39,476 nt of DNA from Candidatus Sulfopaludibacter sp. SbA3 (lineage in GTDB: Bacteria > Acidobacteriota > Terriglobia > Bryobacterales > Bryobacteraceae), in the NCBI GenBank assembly GCA_945861625.1, contig CAMAVI010000024.1:1-39476 (forward strand). Reading direction: 5' to 3'. The notes under the pieces were generated by a model that saw only the letters and a program-made list of their open reading frames with translations, was not told the origin of the DNA and made no database searches. Below are positions 1-8,540 of the stretch, piece by piece. Position 1 is the first letter of the stretch. The number at the start of each line of letters is the position of its first letter. Both the position numbers and the translations under genes were made by a program.

Positions 1-15
1 ATCCGCTTTCCCTCG

Positions 16-34
16 CACCAATCGGTGTTTTTTT
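16..34 (+). terminator. Weak terminator-like hairpin at the left edge
   Basis: A 4-bp stem (CACC 16-19, GGTG 24-27) with an AATC loop is followed by seven T residues (28-34). It could end a plus-strand gene lying left of the window. The stem is short, so this is tentative. Positions 35-210 hold no gene I can support. Confidence 0.22.
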
Positions 35-153
35 GTTGCCCCTCGCTTAATCCAGCAGCCCCAACTCAAACGCCCCTATCCTTTGCCGCTTTCCAACCTT
101 GCTCTATTCGCGCCGCGCCTCAGCCAATCCTTACCGACGGATTAGGGGAGTCC

Positions 154-179
154 GGTAGTGTCTTAAAGTAGCCACTACC
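154..179. other. Inverted repeat downstream of the malonyl-CoA decarboxylase gene
   Basis: GGTAGTG (154-160) and CACTACC (173-179) form a perfect 7-bp stem around a 12-nt loop. It lies about 110 nt beyond the stop codon of the minus-strand decarboxylase gene and could be part of its 3' end. There is no clear T tract, so I do not call it a terminator. Confidence 0.3.
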
Positions 180-210
180 CAGAGTCCAGAGATCTGGTAT
201 AGGCGGGCCC

Positions 211-291
211 GGTTAAGCGCGGCCAGGTTAAGCGCGGCCAGGGTAAGCGCGGCCAGGGTAAGCGCGGCCAGGTTAAGCACGGCCAGGGTTA
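211..291. repeat. 15-bp tandem repeat, five copies plus a partial one
   Basis: The unit GGTTAAGCGCGGCCA is repeated at 211-225, 226-240, 241-255, 256-270 and 271-285, with T/G variation at the third position and one G-to-A change in the last full copy. A partial sixth unit at 286-291 contains the stop codon of the minus-strand decarboxylase gene (TAA, complement of 289-291). The unit is a multiple of three. Read on the minus strand beyond the stop it would encode repeated Trp-Pro-Arg/Cys-Leu-Pro/Thr pentapeptides. Confidence 0.9.
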
Positions 292-1623
292 AGAGAGCTT
301 GCCCGCGAGAACGCAGTTTTTGGCCAGCCAGCCAATGTGGTGGGAGGAAATGACTGTATATTCCTGGGTATACAGTTCATGATTTCGCTCCACGTCGGCG
401 AGCCGGTAAAGGTAATTCACCATCAGGCCGGCGGAACGCTGGATTCCCGTGACAGAGGAATCGGCCAGAAGATTGATACGCTCAAGGCGGGCGCCGTTAC
501 GCAAGTGAAACCGGGCCACGGAATCGAGTGGTTCCTTGCCCTGTTTGACGCACTTGAGGTAGTAAGCGCACAGCGGCTCCAGGACCTGGTTGATTTCACT
601 CGCCGCGGCCTGGTCAGACCACCACTCCGGCTGGTCCATTCTTGCAACAAGCGCCGCGATTTCTTCGTGCTGGTAGGCTTGCTGGTTGAGCCAGGAACGG
701 AAGCCGGATAGCGGTGACAGCGTGGCAAATTGCTTTAGACGGGGGAACTCGGCGCTCAGATCCTCCACGACTTTCTTGATGAGGAAGCTGCCAAAAGGTA
801 CGCCGCGAAGGCCTTCCTGGCAATTAGTGATCGAGTAGAAGATGGCACAATCGGCGGCCCGCGGGTCGGAGACCGGGGAATCCGGATTCAGCAAAGGTTG
901 AATCCGCGCGCTCATGCCGCGGGTGAGCGCTACCTCGATGAAGATGATGGGAGCGCCCGGCAGAGCCGGATGGAAAAATGCAAAACAACGGCGGTCGGCC
1001 TGCAGGCGCCGGTGCAGGTCCTGCCAACCCTGTATGGCGTGGACGGCTTCGAATTGGATCAGCTTCTCCAGGATGTTCGCCGAAGTGTTCCAATCGATTC
1101 GTTGCAGCGTCAGGAAGCCCCGGTTAAACCAGGAGGTAAGCAGGTGCCCGAGGTCGCCCTCGACGGCCGACCACTCTGGATGATTGGGCATTTCGCGCAA
1201 CAAGTCCTGACGCAAATCAACCAACGCCCGCGTGCCGGCGGGAGCCAGATTCAGGCGGCGAAACAGTTCCTGGCGAGGAGATTCGACGGCCCGTTGCAGC
1301 GCCGTGAGATGGGCCGGGGAAGGGTCGGCGCGGTAAGCATCGCCGCGGCGGCCGACTTGCTCCGGATCGGGTCCGAATTCGTCGGCCAAAATGTCAAAGA
1401 ATGCATGCCGGGACGGCGTATCCAGGGTCTGGTAGGCCAGCAGGGTGTCGGCGGCCAGACGGACGCCGGAAATTTCACCGCGTTCGGAGAGGAGGCTCAG
1501 GCACAAAGAGGTGACGTGCTGACTCCCTCGTGTCGAGCTCCCGGCCAACGCCTTGGCTGCGCGCGCCGGAAACCCCATGAGCTTTGCGAACGTCATTGGA
1601 TTCCAATCCGCCCAGTCGCTCAT
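289..1623 (-). CDS. Malonyl-CoA decarboxylase (MCD family)
   Basis: Likely converts malonyl-CoA to acetyl-CoA and CO2, in malonate use or fatty-acid control. The 444-aa product shows the family hallmarks: a helical N-terminal half, then a GNAT-like catalytic half with FFHPALPGAPIIFIEVAL (about residues 216-233), IFYSITNCQEGLRG (261-274) and FATLSPLSGF (299-308), and FHLRNGARLERIN (372-384). Ser303 and His373 match the conserved Ser and His of the catalytic centre in characterised MCDs. The start ATG at 1623 has an AGG seven bases upstream. There is no matB, matC or transporter beside it, so it is a stand-alone gene divergent from the rimP operon. Its stop codon sits inside a 15-bp tandem repeat. 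Family assignment is confident from the motifs; physiological role is inferred. Confidence 0.9.
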   Translation of the reverse strand: MSDWADWNPMTFAKLMGFPARAAKALAGSSTRGSQHVTSLCLSLLSERGEISGVRLAADTLLAYQTLDTPSRHAFFDILADEFGPDPEQVGRRGDAYRADPSPAHLTALQRAVESPRQELFRRLNLAPAGTRALVDLRQDLLREMPNHPEWSAVEGDLGHLLTSWFNRGFLTLQRIDWNTSANILEKLIQFEAVHAIQGWQDLHRRLQADRRCFAFFHPALPGAPIIFIEVALTRGMSARIQPLLNPDSPVSDPRAADCAIFYSITNCQEGLRGVPFGSFLIKKVVEDLSAEFPRLKQFATLSPLSGFRSWLNQQAYQHEEIAALVARMDQPEWWSDQAAASEINQVLEPLCAYYLKCVKQGKEPLDSVARFHLRNGARLERINLLADSSVTGIQRSAGLMVNYLYRLADVERNHELYTQEYTVISSHHIGWLAKNCVLAGKLS

Positions 1624-1686
1624 ATCGGCCTAACTTCATCTTAGCTTTACCATGCAAGCCACGCCGGTTTAAGAGCCATAACTTTG

Positions 1687-1717
1687 TTGCGGGAACTCGG
1701 CCCGCCTCGTGTATACT
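1687..1717 (+). promoter_or_regulatory. Probable promoter of the rimP-nusA-infB operon
   Basis: A near-consensus -10 box, TATACT (1712-1717), is preceded by TTGCGG (1687-1692) with a 19-bp spacer. A transcript starting near 1724 would carry the leader hairpin at 1741-1764 before rimP. The -35 match and spacing are imperfect. Confidence 0.45.
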
Positions 1718-1740
1718 AAAGAGAGTTGGCGAATGAGTGC

Positions 1741-1764
1741 AGTGGGCGCAAGCCCACTTTTTTA
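1741..1764 (+). terminator. Intrinsic-terminator-like leader hairpin before rimP
   Basis: AGTGGGC (1741-1747) and GCCCACT (1752-1758) pair perfectly around a GCAA tetraloop and are followed by six T residues (1759-1763 plus the last stem T). The hairpin lies between the putative promoter and the rimP start, so it looks like an attenuator rather than the end of a gene. NusA, encoded in the same operon, acts on such structures, so feedback control is plausible but inferred. Confidence 0.75.
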
Positions 1765-1772
1765 TTGGTTTT

Positions 1773-2246
1773 ATGGAAAGCAACCGCGAGGCGGCCGTTG
1801 AAAAAGTGCGCGAAATAGCGGAAAGAGTCGGCGCAAGCCAAGGCCTGGAGATTGTCGACGTCGAATTACTCGGCGGCGGCAACAACCGGGTTCTGCGCAT
1901 TTTTATCGACAAACTGGCCGGTGTCACGCACGCCGATTGCGAGTACATCTCCCATCAGGTGGGAACCATTCTGGATGTTGAGGACACCATCCCTGGCGCG
2001 CGTTACACGCTGGAGGTCAGCTCTCCCGGCGTGGAGCGCAGGCTCAGCAAGCCCAAGGAGTTCGAACGCTTCGTCGGGCAGAAGGTCAAAGTTGTACTGC
2101 GCGAGCCCGTGGAAAATCAGCGCCACTTGACCGGGACGCTTACTCATTTCGCCGGCGGCGTGATCACTCTGGAGCCCGCGCCCGGAAAGAGTGTTCAGTT
2201 TCCACTCGAGCAGGTGGAAAAGGCCAACCTCAAGTTTGAGTGGTAA
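1773..2246 (+). CDS. rimP: Ribosome maturation factor RimP
   Basis: RimP assists 30S subunit assembly in the cytoplasm. The 157-aa product has the usual alpha/beta N-terminal domain (LEIVDVELLGGGNNRVLRIF, then the DCEYIS segment), the conserved YTLEVSSPGVERRL motif in its middle, and a C-terminal Sm-like barrel (GQKVKVVL, then TGTLTHF). I chose the ATG at 1773. The upstream in-frame ATG at 1737 would place the leader hairpin inside the coding sequence and add a non-conserved N terminus. It is first in the classic rimP-nusA-infB order, 32 nt ahead of nusA. Length and motifs match the family. Confidence 0.93.
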   Translation: MESNREAAVEKVREIAERVGASQGLEIVDVELLGGGNNRVLRIFIDKLAGVTHADCEYISHQVGTILDVEDTIPGARYTLEVSSPGVERRLSKPKEFERFVGQKVKVVLREPVENQRHLTGTLTHFAGGVITLEPAPGKSVQFPLEQVEKANLKFEW

Positions 2247-2278
2247 CTCCCGAACAACGAAAACGGAAATCATAATAT

Positions 2279-3769
2279 ATGAGCCTGGGGCCGATTTTTC
2301 AATCCATCGAAATACTCAGCAAGGAAAAAGGGATCGATCCGAAGATCATTCTGGATGCCGTGAAAGACGCCATGCTGGTGGCCGCGCGCAAGCATTTTCA
2401 TACCAACGAGGAGCTGGTGGCGGACATGGATCCGGCCACCGGCGCGATTCACATCTACGGCGTAAAGCATGTGGTGGAGGAAGTCACCGATCCGATTACG
2501 CAGATCTCACTGGCTGATGCACAAGCGTCGCGGCCGGATATCGAGATGGGAGGCGAAATCCGCGCCGCTAAACCCACCGATGTGTTGGGGCGTATTTCCG
2601 CGCAAACCGCCAAGCAGGTGATTTTGCAGAAAGTGCGCGAGGCGGAGCGGGACAACGTGTTCTCCGAATATTCGGGCCGCGTGGGCGAAATGATCACATG
2701 CGTGGTGAAGCGGATCGAAGGCCAGGATCTGATGGCGGACCTGGGCAAGTCGGAAGCGCGCCTGATCAAGAAGGAACAATCGAAGCTGGAAAGTTTCAGC
2801 GTGGGCGACCGCATCCGCTGCGTGATCAAGAGCGTGGAAAAAGCCGGCAAGAACGCAGGCGTGATTATTTCACGGGCGGCGCCGGAACTGGTCATGCGCT
2901 TGTTCGAACAGGAAGTCCCGGAAATTTACGACAATACCGTTACCATCAAGGGATGCGCGCGGGAAGCCGGCGAGCGCAGCAAGATTGCTGTATCCAGCCG
3001 GGACCGCGACGTGGATAGCGTGGGCGCGTGCGTGGGAATGAAAGGCATGCGCGTCCAATCCATCATTCGCGAACTTCGCGGCGAGAAGATTGACATTATT
3101 GAGTACAACGACGACCCGGTGGTCTTCGCGACGCACGCCCTGAGTCCGGCCAAGATTGCGCGCGTCACCATTGTCGACGCCGCCAGCAAGCACATGGAAG
3201 TGGTGGTGGATGACACGCAGCTTTCGCTGGCCATCGGCAAGAAGGGGCAAAATGTGCGTTTGGCGGCCAAGCTGCTGGGATGGCGCATCGATATCAAGAG
3301 CGAGGAAGAGAAGCGGCAGGAAGTAGAGTCGCAGATGGCGGCGCTGGTGGTGCCGGGCGCGCCGGTCAGCGTGCTGATGGACCACGGTCTCAGCGAGGCC
3401 ATGGTGGAAAAGTTGATGCAGGGCGGCGTCGCCACAGTGGAGGCGCTTGGCTCCATGACGCCGGAGGAACTGGAGGCGGTGCCGGGTATCGATCCGGAAA
3501 CCGTGCAGAGCATTCAGGTGGCGGTGAACGGCTATTACGGGCAGTTTGAAACATCGCCGGTGGAAGCCGCCGTCGAAGAAGTGCCCGTGGCCGCCGATGC
3601 CGCGGCGGTAGTGGAAGGCGACGCCGATGCCGCGGCGGTAGTGGAAGGCGACGCCGTAGCCGCGGCGGTAGTGGAAGGCGACGCCGTAGTCGCGGCGGTA
3701 GTGGAAGGCGACGCCGTAGTCGCGGAAAACGAATCTGTTACGATAGAAAAATCGGAGTCATCCGCGTAA
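2279..3769 (+). CDS. nusA: Transcription termination/antitermination factor NusA
   Basis: NusA binds RNA polymerase and modulates pausing, termination and antitermination. In order the 496-aa protein has the N-terminal polymerase-binding domain (1-125), an S1 domain (about 133-200, beginning GRVGEMITCVVKRI), two KH domains (about 205-345, with a GxxG loop in IGKKGQNVRLAAKLLGW), and a helix-hairpin-helix-type C-terminal unit (about 358-425, DHGLSEAMVEKLMQGGVATV). After residue 430 the tail is unusual: a decapeptide, AAVVEGDA plus two residues, is repeated four times because of a 30-bp DNA repeat, and the protein ends in an acidic stretch. ylxR and the L7Ae-like gene often found next to nusA are absent; 110 nt separate it from infB. 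Confidence 0.95.
   Translation: MSLGPIFQSIEILSKEKGIDPKIILDAVKDAMLVAARKHFHTNEELVADMDPATGAIHIYGVKHVVEEVTDPITQISLADAQASRPDIEMGGEIRAAKPTDVLGRISAQTAKQVILQKVREAERDNVFSEYSGRVGEMITCVVKRIEGQDLMADLGKSEARLIKKEQSKLESFSVGDRIRCVIKSVEKAGKNAGVIISRAAPELVMRLFEQEVPEIYDNTVTIKGCAREAGERSKIAVSSRDRDVDSVGACVGMKGMRVQSIIRELRGEKIDIIEYNDDPVVFATHALSPAKIARVTIVDAASKHMEVVVDDTQLSLAIGKKGQNVRLAAKLLGWRIDIKSEEEKRQEVESQMAALVVPGAPVSVLMDHGLSEAMVEKLMQGGVATVEALGSMTPEELEAVPGIDPETVQSIQVAVNGYYGQFETSPVEAAVEEVPVAADAAAVVEGDADAAAVVEGDAVAAAVVEGDAVVAAVVEGDAVVAENESVTIEKSESSA
3601..3725 (+). repeat. 30-bp in-frame tandem repeat in the 3' end of nusA
   Basis: Four 30-bp units start at 3601, 3631, 3661 and 3691, each beginning CGCGGCGGTAGTGGAAGGCG, with variation only in the last few bases. 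A short partial unit follows at 3721. The unit length keeps the reading frame, so copy-number changes would alter only the length of the acidic, valine/alanine-rich NusA tail. Confidence 0.95.
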
Positions 3770-3879
3770 TTTGATGCAAGGCGGCGGATGGGGTCCAGTG
3801 TTGCTATGCGGGATGATTCCAAAGGAAAGGTCTAGCGCTCAAGTCCCTGGAGCGGAAGTTCAGCTTCGGGGTTTCATGT

Positions 3880-6876
3880 ATGAGTAAAATTCGGATCAAC
3901 GAGCTTGCTCGAGAACTCGAAGTCAAACCCAACGTCATTCTGGACATGCTTCCGGAACTGGGTGTTGCCGAGAAGAAGACGCACTCCAGCTCGCTCGATG
4001 ATGACGTCGCGCTGAAGCTTCGCCAACGCATTGCCAGTGGTGACATCGCCCGCGGCGAGGAAGGCGCGCCCGACCTGCCGCCCATGGAGCGGCCGGCGGC
4101 CGGCCCCAGCGAGATATCGGCGGCCCCCGTTGCCGTGGCGGAACACGTCCCGCAGAAGGTGGGAACCACGCCCGCGCCCGAACCCGTGGCGAAGGAATCC
4201 GTGTCCGCGGAACCTCCTCTGGCTCCGGTGCGCGCCACTGCTCCTCTGCGCCCCCCCTTGTCGACGGGGCCGCCGCTCACGCCCCCCTTGGGGCACGCGG
4301 CCGCGCGCGCTGTTCCGCTCCCGCCGCCGGTGGCGGGACCGCTTCCGAGCATTCCGGTGAGCCGCGGTCCAGTGATCCAGCCGCGAGCGGCGCCGCCCGC
4401 GCCCAGGCCGGGGCAGATCTTATCGGGACCGAGGCAGCCGCTGCCGCCCGAAGTCACCGAAGCACTGAAGTCCGCGCCGTCGGTCGGCGCCTCTCCCGCC
4501 GCCGCGCCGCCTGCCATTGTGCCTGGCGTCCCGCGTCCTAGTGTTGCAACATCTGGCGCTGTGCCGGCGATGCCGGCGCCTCCGCGTCCAGCCATGCGTC
4601 CCGGTCCTTCCGCGCCTGCCCCGCAGGCGGGAATGCCAATGGGAGCCGGGAACCCCCTGCGTCCGCCAGCGAGGCCGAATTTAGCGGGACAGCCCGCGGC
4701 GCGTCCCGTGGTTCCGCCGCGTGCCGATATGGTCGCGCGGTTGGCGGCAAAACCGCCCGCGATGCCGGGCGCTCCGGCGCCGGGTGTGCCACGTCCAGGC
4801 GTTCCCACGGCTCGTCCGGGGAGTCCGGTTCCGGGACGTCCGATTTACCAGGGTCCGGTTCGTCCGGGACAGCCGTTGATGCGCGGACCGGGAGGTCCCG
4901 GTGGTCCCAGGCCGGGTGGTCCTGGCGGCCCGATGCGCGGCCGCCCCATGCACCCCACTTCGCCATTGAGGGCCGAGCCGGCCACGCTGCCGGCAGACCC
5001 AGGGCGCCGTCACGCCACGAAGCCTGGTACGCGCGGGACCGATCGCCGCCGCGAGGACGAAGAGGGCCGTCTCCGTCCGGTCTCCAGGCGGCAGGAGGCT
5101 TTCCAGCCGCCGCCGATCGATCGCGAAATCACGATTGCCGAAGGCATCACGGTGAAGGAGCTCTCCGAGAAACTCGGGATTAAGGGCAACCTGCTGGTGA
5201 AGCGGCTGGTGGAGAAAAAGATTTTCGCGACGATCAACCAGACGCTGGATGTGAAGCTGGCCGAGGAATTGGCGCGCGACTTTGGCGCGTCGACCAACAA
5301 GCTGAGCTACGAAGAAGAATCGACGCACGACATTCAACAGACCGAAGTGGACGAAGATCGTGAGCGCCGGCCTCCCGTGGTTACCATCATGGGCCACGTC
5401 GACCACGGAAAGACTTCGCTACTCGATTCCATTCGTGTGGCCAATGTCGCGGGCGGAGAAGCCGGTGGCATCACGCAGCATATTGGTGCGTACCATGTAG
5501 AGAAAACCGGCAAGAACATTGTGTTCATCGACACGCCGGGTCACGAAGCGTTCACGCGCATGCGCGCCCGCGGCGCGAAGGTGACCGATATTGTTGTGCT
5601 GGTGGTTGCGGCCGACGACGGCGTGATGCCGCAGACGCTCGAAGCCATCGATCATGCCAAGGCCGCCGGCGTGCCCATCATTGTCGCGATCAACAAGATC
5701 GACAAGCAGGACGCCCAGCCGGAGCGCATCAAACAGCAGTTGGCGGATCGCGGTTTGCTCGCCGAAGACTGGGGCGGCGATACGGTGATGGTGCCGGTGT
5801 CGGCCAAGGCCAAGCAGAACTTGGATCTCTTGCTGGAAATGATTTTGCTGGTTGCGGAAATGCAGACGTTGAAGGCCAACCCCGCTCGCCCAGCCATGGG
5901 TACGGTGCTCGAAGCCAAACTGGACCGCGGCCGCGGACCGGTAGCGACGGTACTGGTGCGGAATGGAACCTTGAAGGTCGGGGATTACTTCATCGTTGGA
6001 TCGGTGTTCGGCAAAGTCCGCGCCATGTTTGACGACGCGGGGGCCCAAACCAGAGAAGTCGGTCCGTCAATGCCCGCCGAAGTGCTCGGGCTTGAATCTC
6101 TTCCCGAAGTCGGCGATACGCTGCAGGTGGTCACAGACACGGCCAAGGCCAAGCAGATCGTGATCTATCGCGAAGCCAAGGCGCGGGAAGCGGCGATGTC
6201 GAAGACCAATCGCATTACGCTGGATCAGCTCCATGATCAATTGAAGGAAGGCGAAACCAAGGAGCTGAACATCATTCTGAAGACCGATGTGGGCGGCACC
6301 GCCGAAGTCTTGACCGACACGTTGCAGAAGCTTTCCAACGACAAGGTAAAGATTCGCGTTCTGCACTCCGGTGTGGGCGCGATTACGGAGACCGACGTCC
6401 TGTTGGCTTCGGCGTCGAATGCGATCATCGTTGGTTTTAACGTGCGGCCGGAACGCAACGCGCAGGCCGTCGCCGATCAGGAAAAGGTGGACATCCGCCT
6501 GCACTCGATTATTTACGAGTTGTCGGATCAGATCAAGAAGGCCATGACCGGAATGCTCGAACCGGTCTTCAAGGAAGTCTACAAAGGCCGCGCCATCGTC
6601 CGCGAAGTGTTCCGCATCTCCAAGGTGGGTTCCGTCGCGGGCTGCCAGGTGGATGACGGCTCCATCGTGCGCAATGCCGAGGTGCGCCTGCTGCGCGACA
6701 GCAAGGTGGTCTTTACCGGTAAGATCGACGCGCTCAAGCGCTTCAAGAACGATGCCAGTGAAGTGAAGCAAGGCTTCGAGTGCGGTATTTCCCTGCAAAA
6801 CTTTAACGATCTCAAACCGGGCGACGTAATCGAATGCTTCGCCTCCGAGCGCGTGGCGACCGAGGCTTTCGTTTAA
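3880..6876 (+). CDS. infB: Translation initiation factor IF-2
   Basis: IF-2 is the GTPase that delivers initiator tRNA to the ribosome. The 998-aa product has an IF2_N domain (1-55), a very long Pro/Ala/Gly/Arg-rich low-complexity linker (about 60-400), a second IF2_N domain (about 412-465) and the conserved core. GTPase motifs are G1 GHVDHGKT (505-512), G2 [10 protein letters not shown] (529 on), G3 DTPGH (551-555), G4 NKID (605-608) and G5 SAK (641-643). Domains II, III and the C-terminal tRNA-binding domain follow. The start ATG at 3880 gives the conserved [14 protein letters not shown] terminus. It sits 110 nt after nusA in the same operon. The linker is at the long end for the family and highly GC-biased. 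Confidence 0.96.
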   Translation: MSKIRINELARELEVKPNVILDMLPELGVAEKKTHSSSLDDDVALKLRQRIASGDIARGEEGAPDLPPMERPAAGPSEISAAPVAVAEHVPQKVGTTPAPEPVAKESVSAEPPLAPVRATAPLRPPLSTGPPLTPPLGHAAARAVPLPPPVAGPLPSIPVSRGPVIQPRAAPPAPRPGQILSGPRQPLPPEVTEALKSAPSVGASPAAAPPAIVPGVPRPSVATSGAVPAMPAPPRPAMRPGPSAPAPQAGMPMGAGNPLRPPARPNLAGQPAARPVVPPRADMVARLAAKPPAMPGAPAPGVPRPGVPTARPGSPVPGRPIYQGPVRPGQPLMRGPGGPGGPRPGGPGGPMRGRPMHPTSPLRAEPATLPADPGRRHATKPGTRGTDRRREDEEGRLRPVSRRQEAFQPPPIDREITIAEGITVKELSEKLGIKGNLLVKRLVEKKIFATINQTLDVKLAEELARDFGASTNKLSYEEESTHDIQQTEVDEDRERRPPVVTIMGHVDHGKTSLLDSIRVANVAGGEAGGITQHIGAYHVEKTGKNIVFIDTPGHEAFTRMRARGAKVTDIVVLVVAADDGVMPQTLEAIDHAKAAGVPIIVAINKIDKQDAQPERIKQQLADRGLLAEDWGGDTVMVPVSAKAKQNLDLLLEMILLVAEMQTLKANPARPAMGTVLEAKLDRGRGPVATVLVRNGTLKVGDYFIVGSVFGKVRAMFDDAGAQTREVGPSMPAEVLGLESLPEVGDTLQVVTDTAKAKQIVIYREAKAREAAMSKTNRITLDQLHDQLKEGETKELNIILKTDVGGTAEVLTDTLQKLSNDKVKIRVLHSGVGAITETDVLLASASNAIIVGFNVRPERNAQAVADQEKVDIRLHSIIYELSDQIKKAMTGMLEPVFKEVYKGRAIVREVFRISKVGSVAGCQVDDGSIVRNAEVRLLRDSKVVFTGKIDALKRFKNDASEVKQGFECGISLQNFNDLKPGDVIECFASERVATEAFV

Positions 6877-6885
6877 GCCTGCTCC

Positions 6886-7173
6886 GTGCCCTGCGTAGGC
6901 GTCATTACCTTTGAGTTGAGCATCGACGATGCGCAGTCACTCAAAGACAAGCGCCACTACGTCAAGGGACTCAAAGACCGGCTGCGCGCCAAGTTCAACG
7001 TGGCCGTCGCTGAAATCGACCATCAGGATTCCTGGCAGCGCGGTGCCGTCGCGGCCGTGACGGTTTCCGGCGACCGGGCTTTCGCCGAGAAAGTCTTGCA
7101 GAGGGTGGAAAACGAAGCCGCCCACTTCCTGGGCGGAGTCCTGGTGGGGGCCACGGTCGAGTGGCTGGAGTAG
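6886..7173 (+). CDS. DUF503 (YlxP-like) family protein
   Basis: This 95-aa protein belongs to the DUF503/YlxP family, often encoded in infB-rbfA operons and linked to ribosome assembly by context; its biochemical role is not firmly established. The sequence has the typical start VGVITFELSIDDAQSLKDKRHYVKGLKDRLRAKFNVAVAEI-like core (only short pieces needed: SLKDKR at 18-23, FNVAVAEID at 37-45) and the C-terminal repeat of beta strands ending ATVEWLE. It starts with GTG at 6886, nine bases after the infB stop, so it is probably co-transcribed. The expected next gene, rbfA, is missing. Confidence 0.85.
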   Translation: MPCVGVITFELSIDDAQSLKDKRHYVKGLKDRLRAKFNVAVAEIDHQDSWQRGAVAAVTVSGDRAFAEKVLQRVENEAAHFLGGVLVGATVEWLE

Positions 7174-7184
7174 AATGAAGCAGT

Positions 7185-7385
7185 ATGGCGAGAGCAAAGA
7201 GGGAATCCTCCTACCAAATTGACCTGGTACCCGCGATCGAGGGCGGATATACCGTGATTGTGCCCGCGCTCCCCGGTTGCGTTAGTTACGGGGAGACGAT
7301 CAAACAGGCCACCCGCAACGCGCGGGAGGCGATCGAACTTCATTTGGAAAATCTGGCTGCCCAGCGTCTGATGCTATCGGCGTGA
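7185..7385 (+). CDS. HicB-like (UPF0150) antitoxin-type protein, orphan
   Basis: The 66-aa product has the HicB/UPF0150 partial RNase H-like fold: a strand pair YQIDLVPAIEGGYTVIVPALPGC (11-33), the GETIKQATRNAREAIELHLE helix, and a short tail. HicB proteins normally neutralise the RNA-cleaving toxin HicA. No HicA-like ORF lies within the 1 kb on either side, so this is either a solitary regulator-like HicB or a remnant. It starts 12 nt after the DUF503 stop, at the end of the rimP operon. No DNA-binding C-terminal domain is present. Family call is good; function as an antitoxin is doubtful. Confidence 0.75.
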   Translation: MARAKRESSYQIDLVPAIEGGYTVIVPALPGCVSYGETIKQATRNAREAIELHLENLAAQRLMLSA

Positions 7386-7422
7386 CTGCACAGCGGCTCG
7401 CGCAACCTGTTGTTCTTTGGAA

Positions 7423-8520
7423 CTAGGGCAACCCGATGCCGCCGACAACCAATACCAAGCCGTTCCGCAATTCCGTTGCCGTGTGGAAGTATCGGGAACC
7501 GATTAAGTCACCAGTGCTGCTCCAGGTTCCGCTCTTTGGGTTGTACAATTCACTAGAGGATAAGGCCCCGGAACCGCCACCAGCTCCCCCGGCGGCGAGA
7601 ATGGAACCGTTGTCCAAGAGGCTGGCGGTGTGCAGCCACCTAGGGACAGCCATGGAACTGATGTTATTCCATGTGTTCGTTTTGGTTAGGTAAATTTCGG
7701 CAGACGATAGTGCGCCGCTGCCCGCCCCACCAGTCACCAGAACCGATCCACTCGGTAGCCCCGCTGATGCGTGCCAACCCCGCGTGGTGGACATACTGGC
7801 TTGTGTGACCCAACTACCAGTCTTGGGTTCGTACGTCTCTGTCGAGGATATATAACCTCCAAAGGTCGTCAAGCTGCCGCCAGTGACTAATACGGAGCCG
7901 TCCTTTAACAGATTCGCAGTGTGGGCAAAGCGGACAGTGGACATCGTGCCAGCACTGCTCCAGGCGCCGCTCTTCGGATCGTATAGTTCGGCTGTGCCAG
8001 TGTAAGGGAGGCCGCCGGCCACCAGAACCAACCCGTCTCGCAATTCCGTTGCCGTGTGAGAACCTCGCCCGAGCGCCATACTGCCAGTGCTCGTCCAGGT
8101 ACCCGTCTTCGGGTCATACAACTCAGCAGAAGAAAAAAAGCTTGAACTGCCCCATCCGCCCGCCACGAGCACCAAGCCATTGTTTAGCAACGTAGCCGTG
8201 TGCTCGGAGCGGGCAGCAGCCATACTTCCCGTGGTGCTCCAGGTACCCGTTTTGGGATCATACAATTCGGCTGAGGACAGGGAGCCAGAGCTATAGTTAT
8301 AGCCTCCCGCGACCAGCACCTGCCCATTGGGCAACAATGTCGCGCTGTGACGAAAACGGGATTCGCCCATTGAGCCGGCGCCGATCCAGGCCCCCGTGCC
8401 GGGATCGTACAATTCCGCCGAGGATAAAGGAATCGGTTGCGCGTTAAGCTGACTCCCCCATACCGAAGCCAAAAGAACAATGACAACAGGTGCATGTCGC
8501 CGGAGGAGGTTACGCATCAT
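7423..8520 (-). CDS. Secreted seven-bladed kelch-repeat beta-propeller protein
   Basis: From the ATG at 8520 the product is 365 aa. It begins with a signal peptide (RNLLRRH, then a hydrophobic stretch ending LNAQ), so it is probably exported. The rest is seven consecutive repeats of about 47-50 residues with the pattern SSAELYDP-TGTW---GSM--R--HTATLL--G-VLVAGG, and the protein ends right after the seventh. This is a kelch/galactose-oxidase-like propeller; no catalytic residues can be named. AGAGG (8529-8533 on the minus strand) lies 8 nt before ATG 8520; ATG 8517 and 8526 are alternatives. A run of 12 C (G on the coding strand) lies between the probable -10 box and the start. It converges on the hicB-like gene. 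Confidence 0.82.
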   Translation of the reverse strand: MMRNLLRRHAPVVIVLLASVWGSQLNAQPIPLSSAELYDPGTGAWIGAGSMGESRFRHSATLLPNGQVLVAGGYNYSSGSLSSAELYDPKTGTWSTTGSMAAARSEHTATLLNNGLVLVAGGWGSSSFFSSAELYDPKTGTWTSTGSMALGRGSHTATELRDGLVLVAGGLPYTGTAELYDPKSGAWSSAGTMSTVRFAHTANLLKDGSVLVTGGSLTTFGGYISSTETYEPKTGSWVTQASMSTTRGWHASAGLPSGSVLVTGGAGSGALSSAEIYLTKTNTWNNISSMAVPRWLHTASLLDNGSILAAGGAGGGSGALSSSELYNPKSGTWSSTGDLIGSRYFHTATELRNGLVLVVGGIGLP

Positions 8521-8540
8521 ATGCATAGCCTCTGATGGTA

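Noticed and set aside
211..285. Short direct repeats considered as a CRISPR array
   Set aside because: Units are contiguous 15-mers without spacers and no cas genes are present.
3804..4808. 334-aa Gly/Ala-rich open frame antisense to infB
   Set aside because: It mirrors the Pro/Ala/Gly linker of IF-2; low-complexity GC-rich DNA leaves the opposite frame open. No family motifs or ribosome-binding site.
7386..7422. Search for a HicA toxin next to the HicB-like gene
   Set aside because: Only 37 nt separate it from the convergent kelch gene and no HicA-like frame was seen in the DUF503 gene region.
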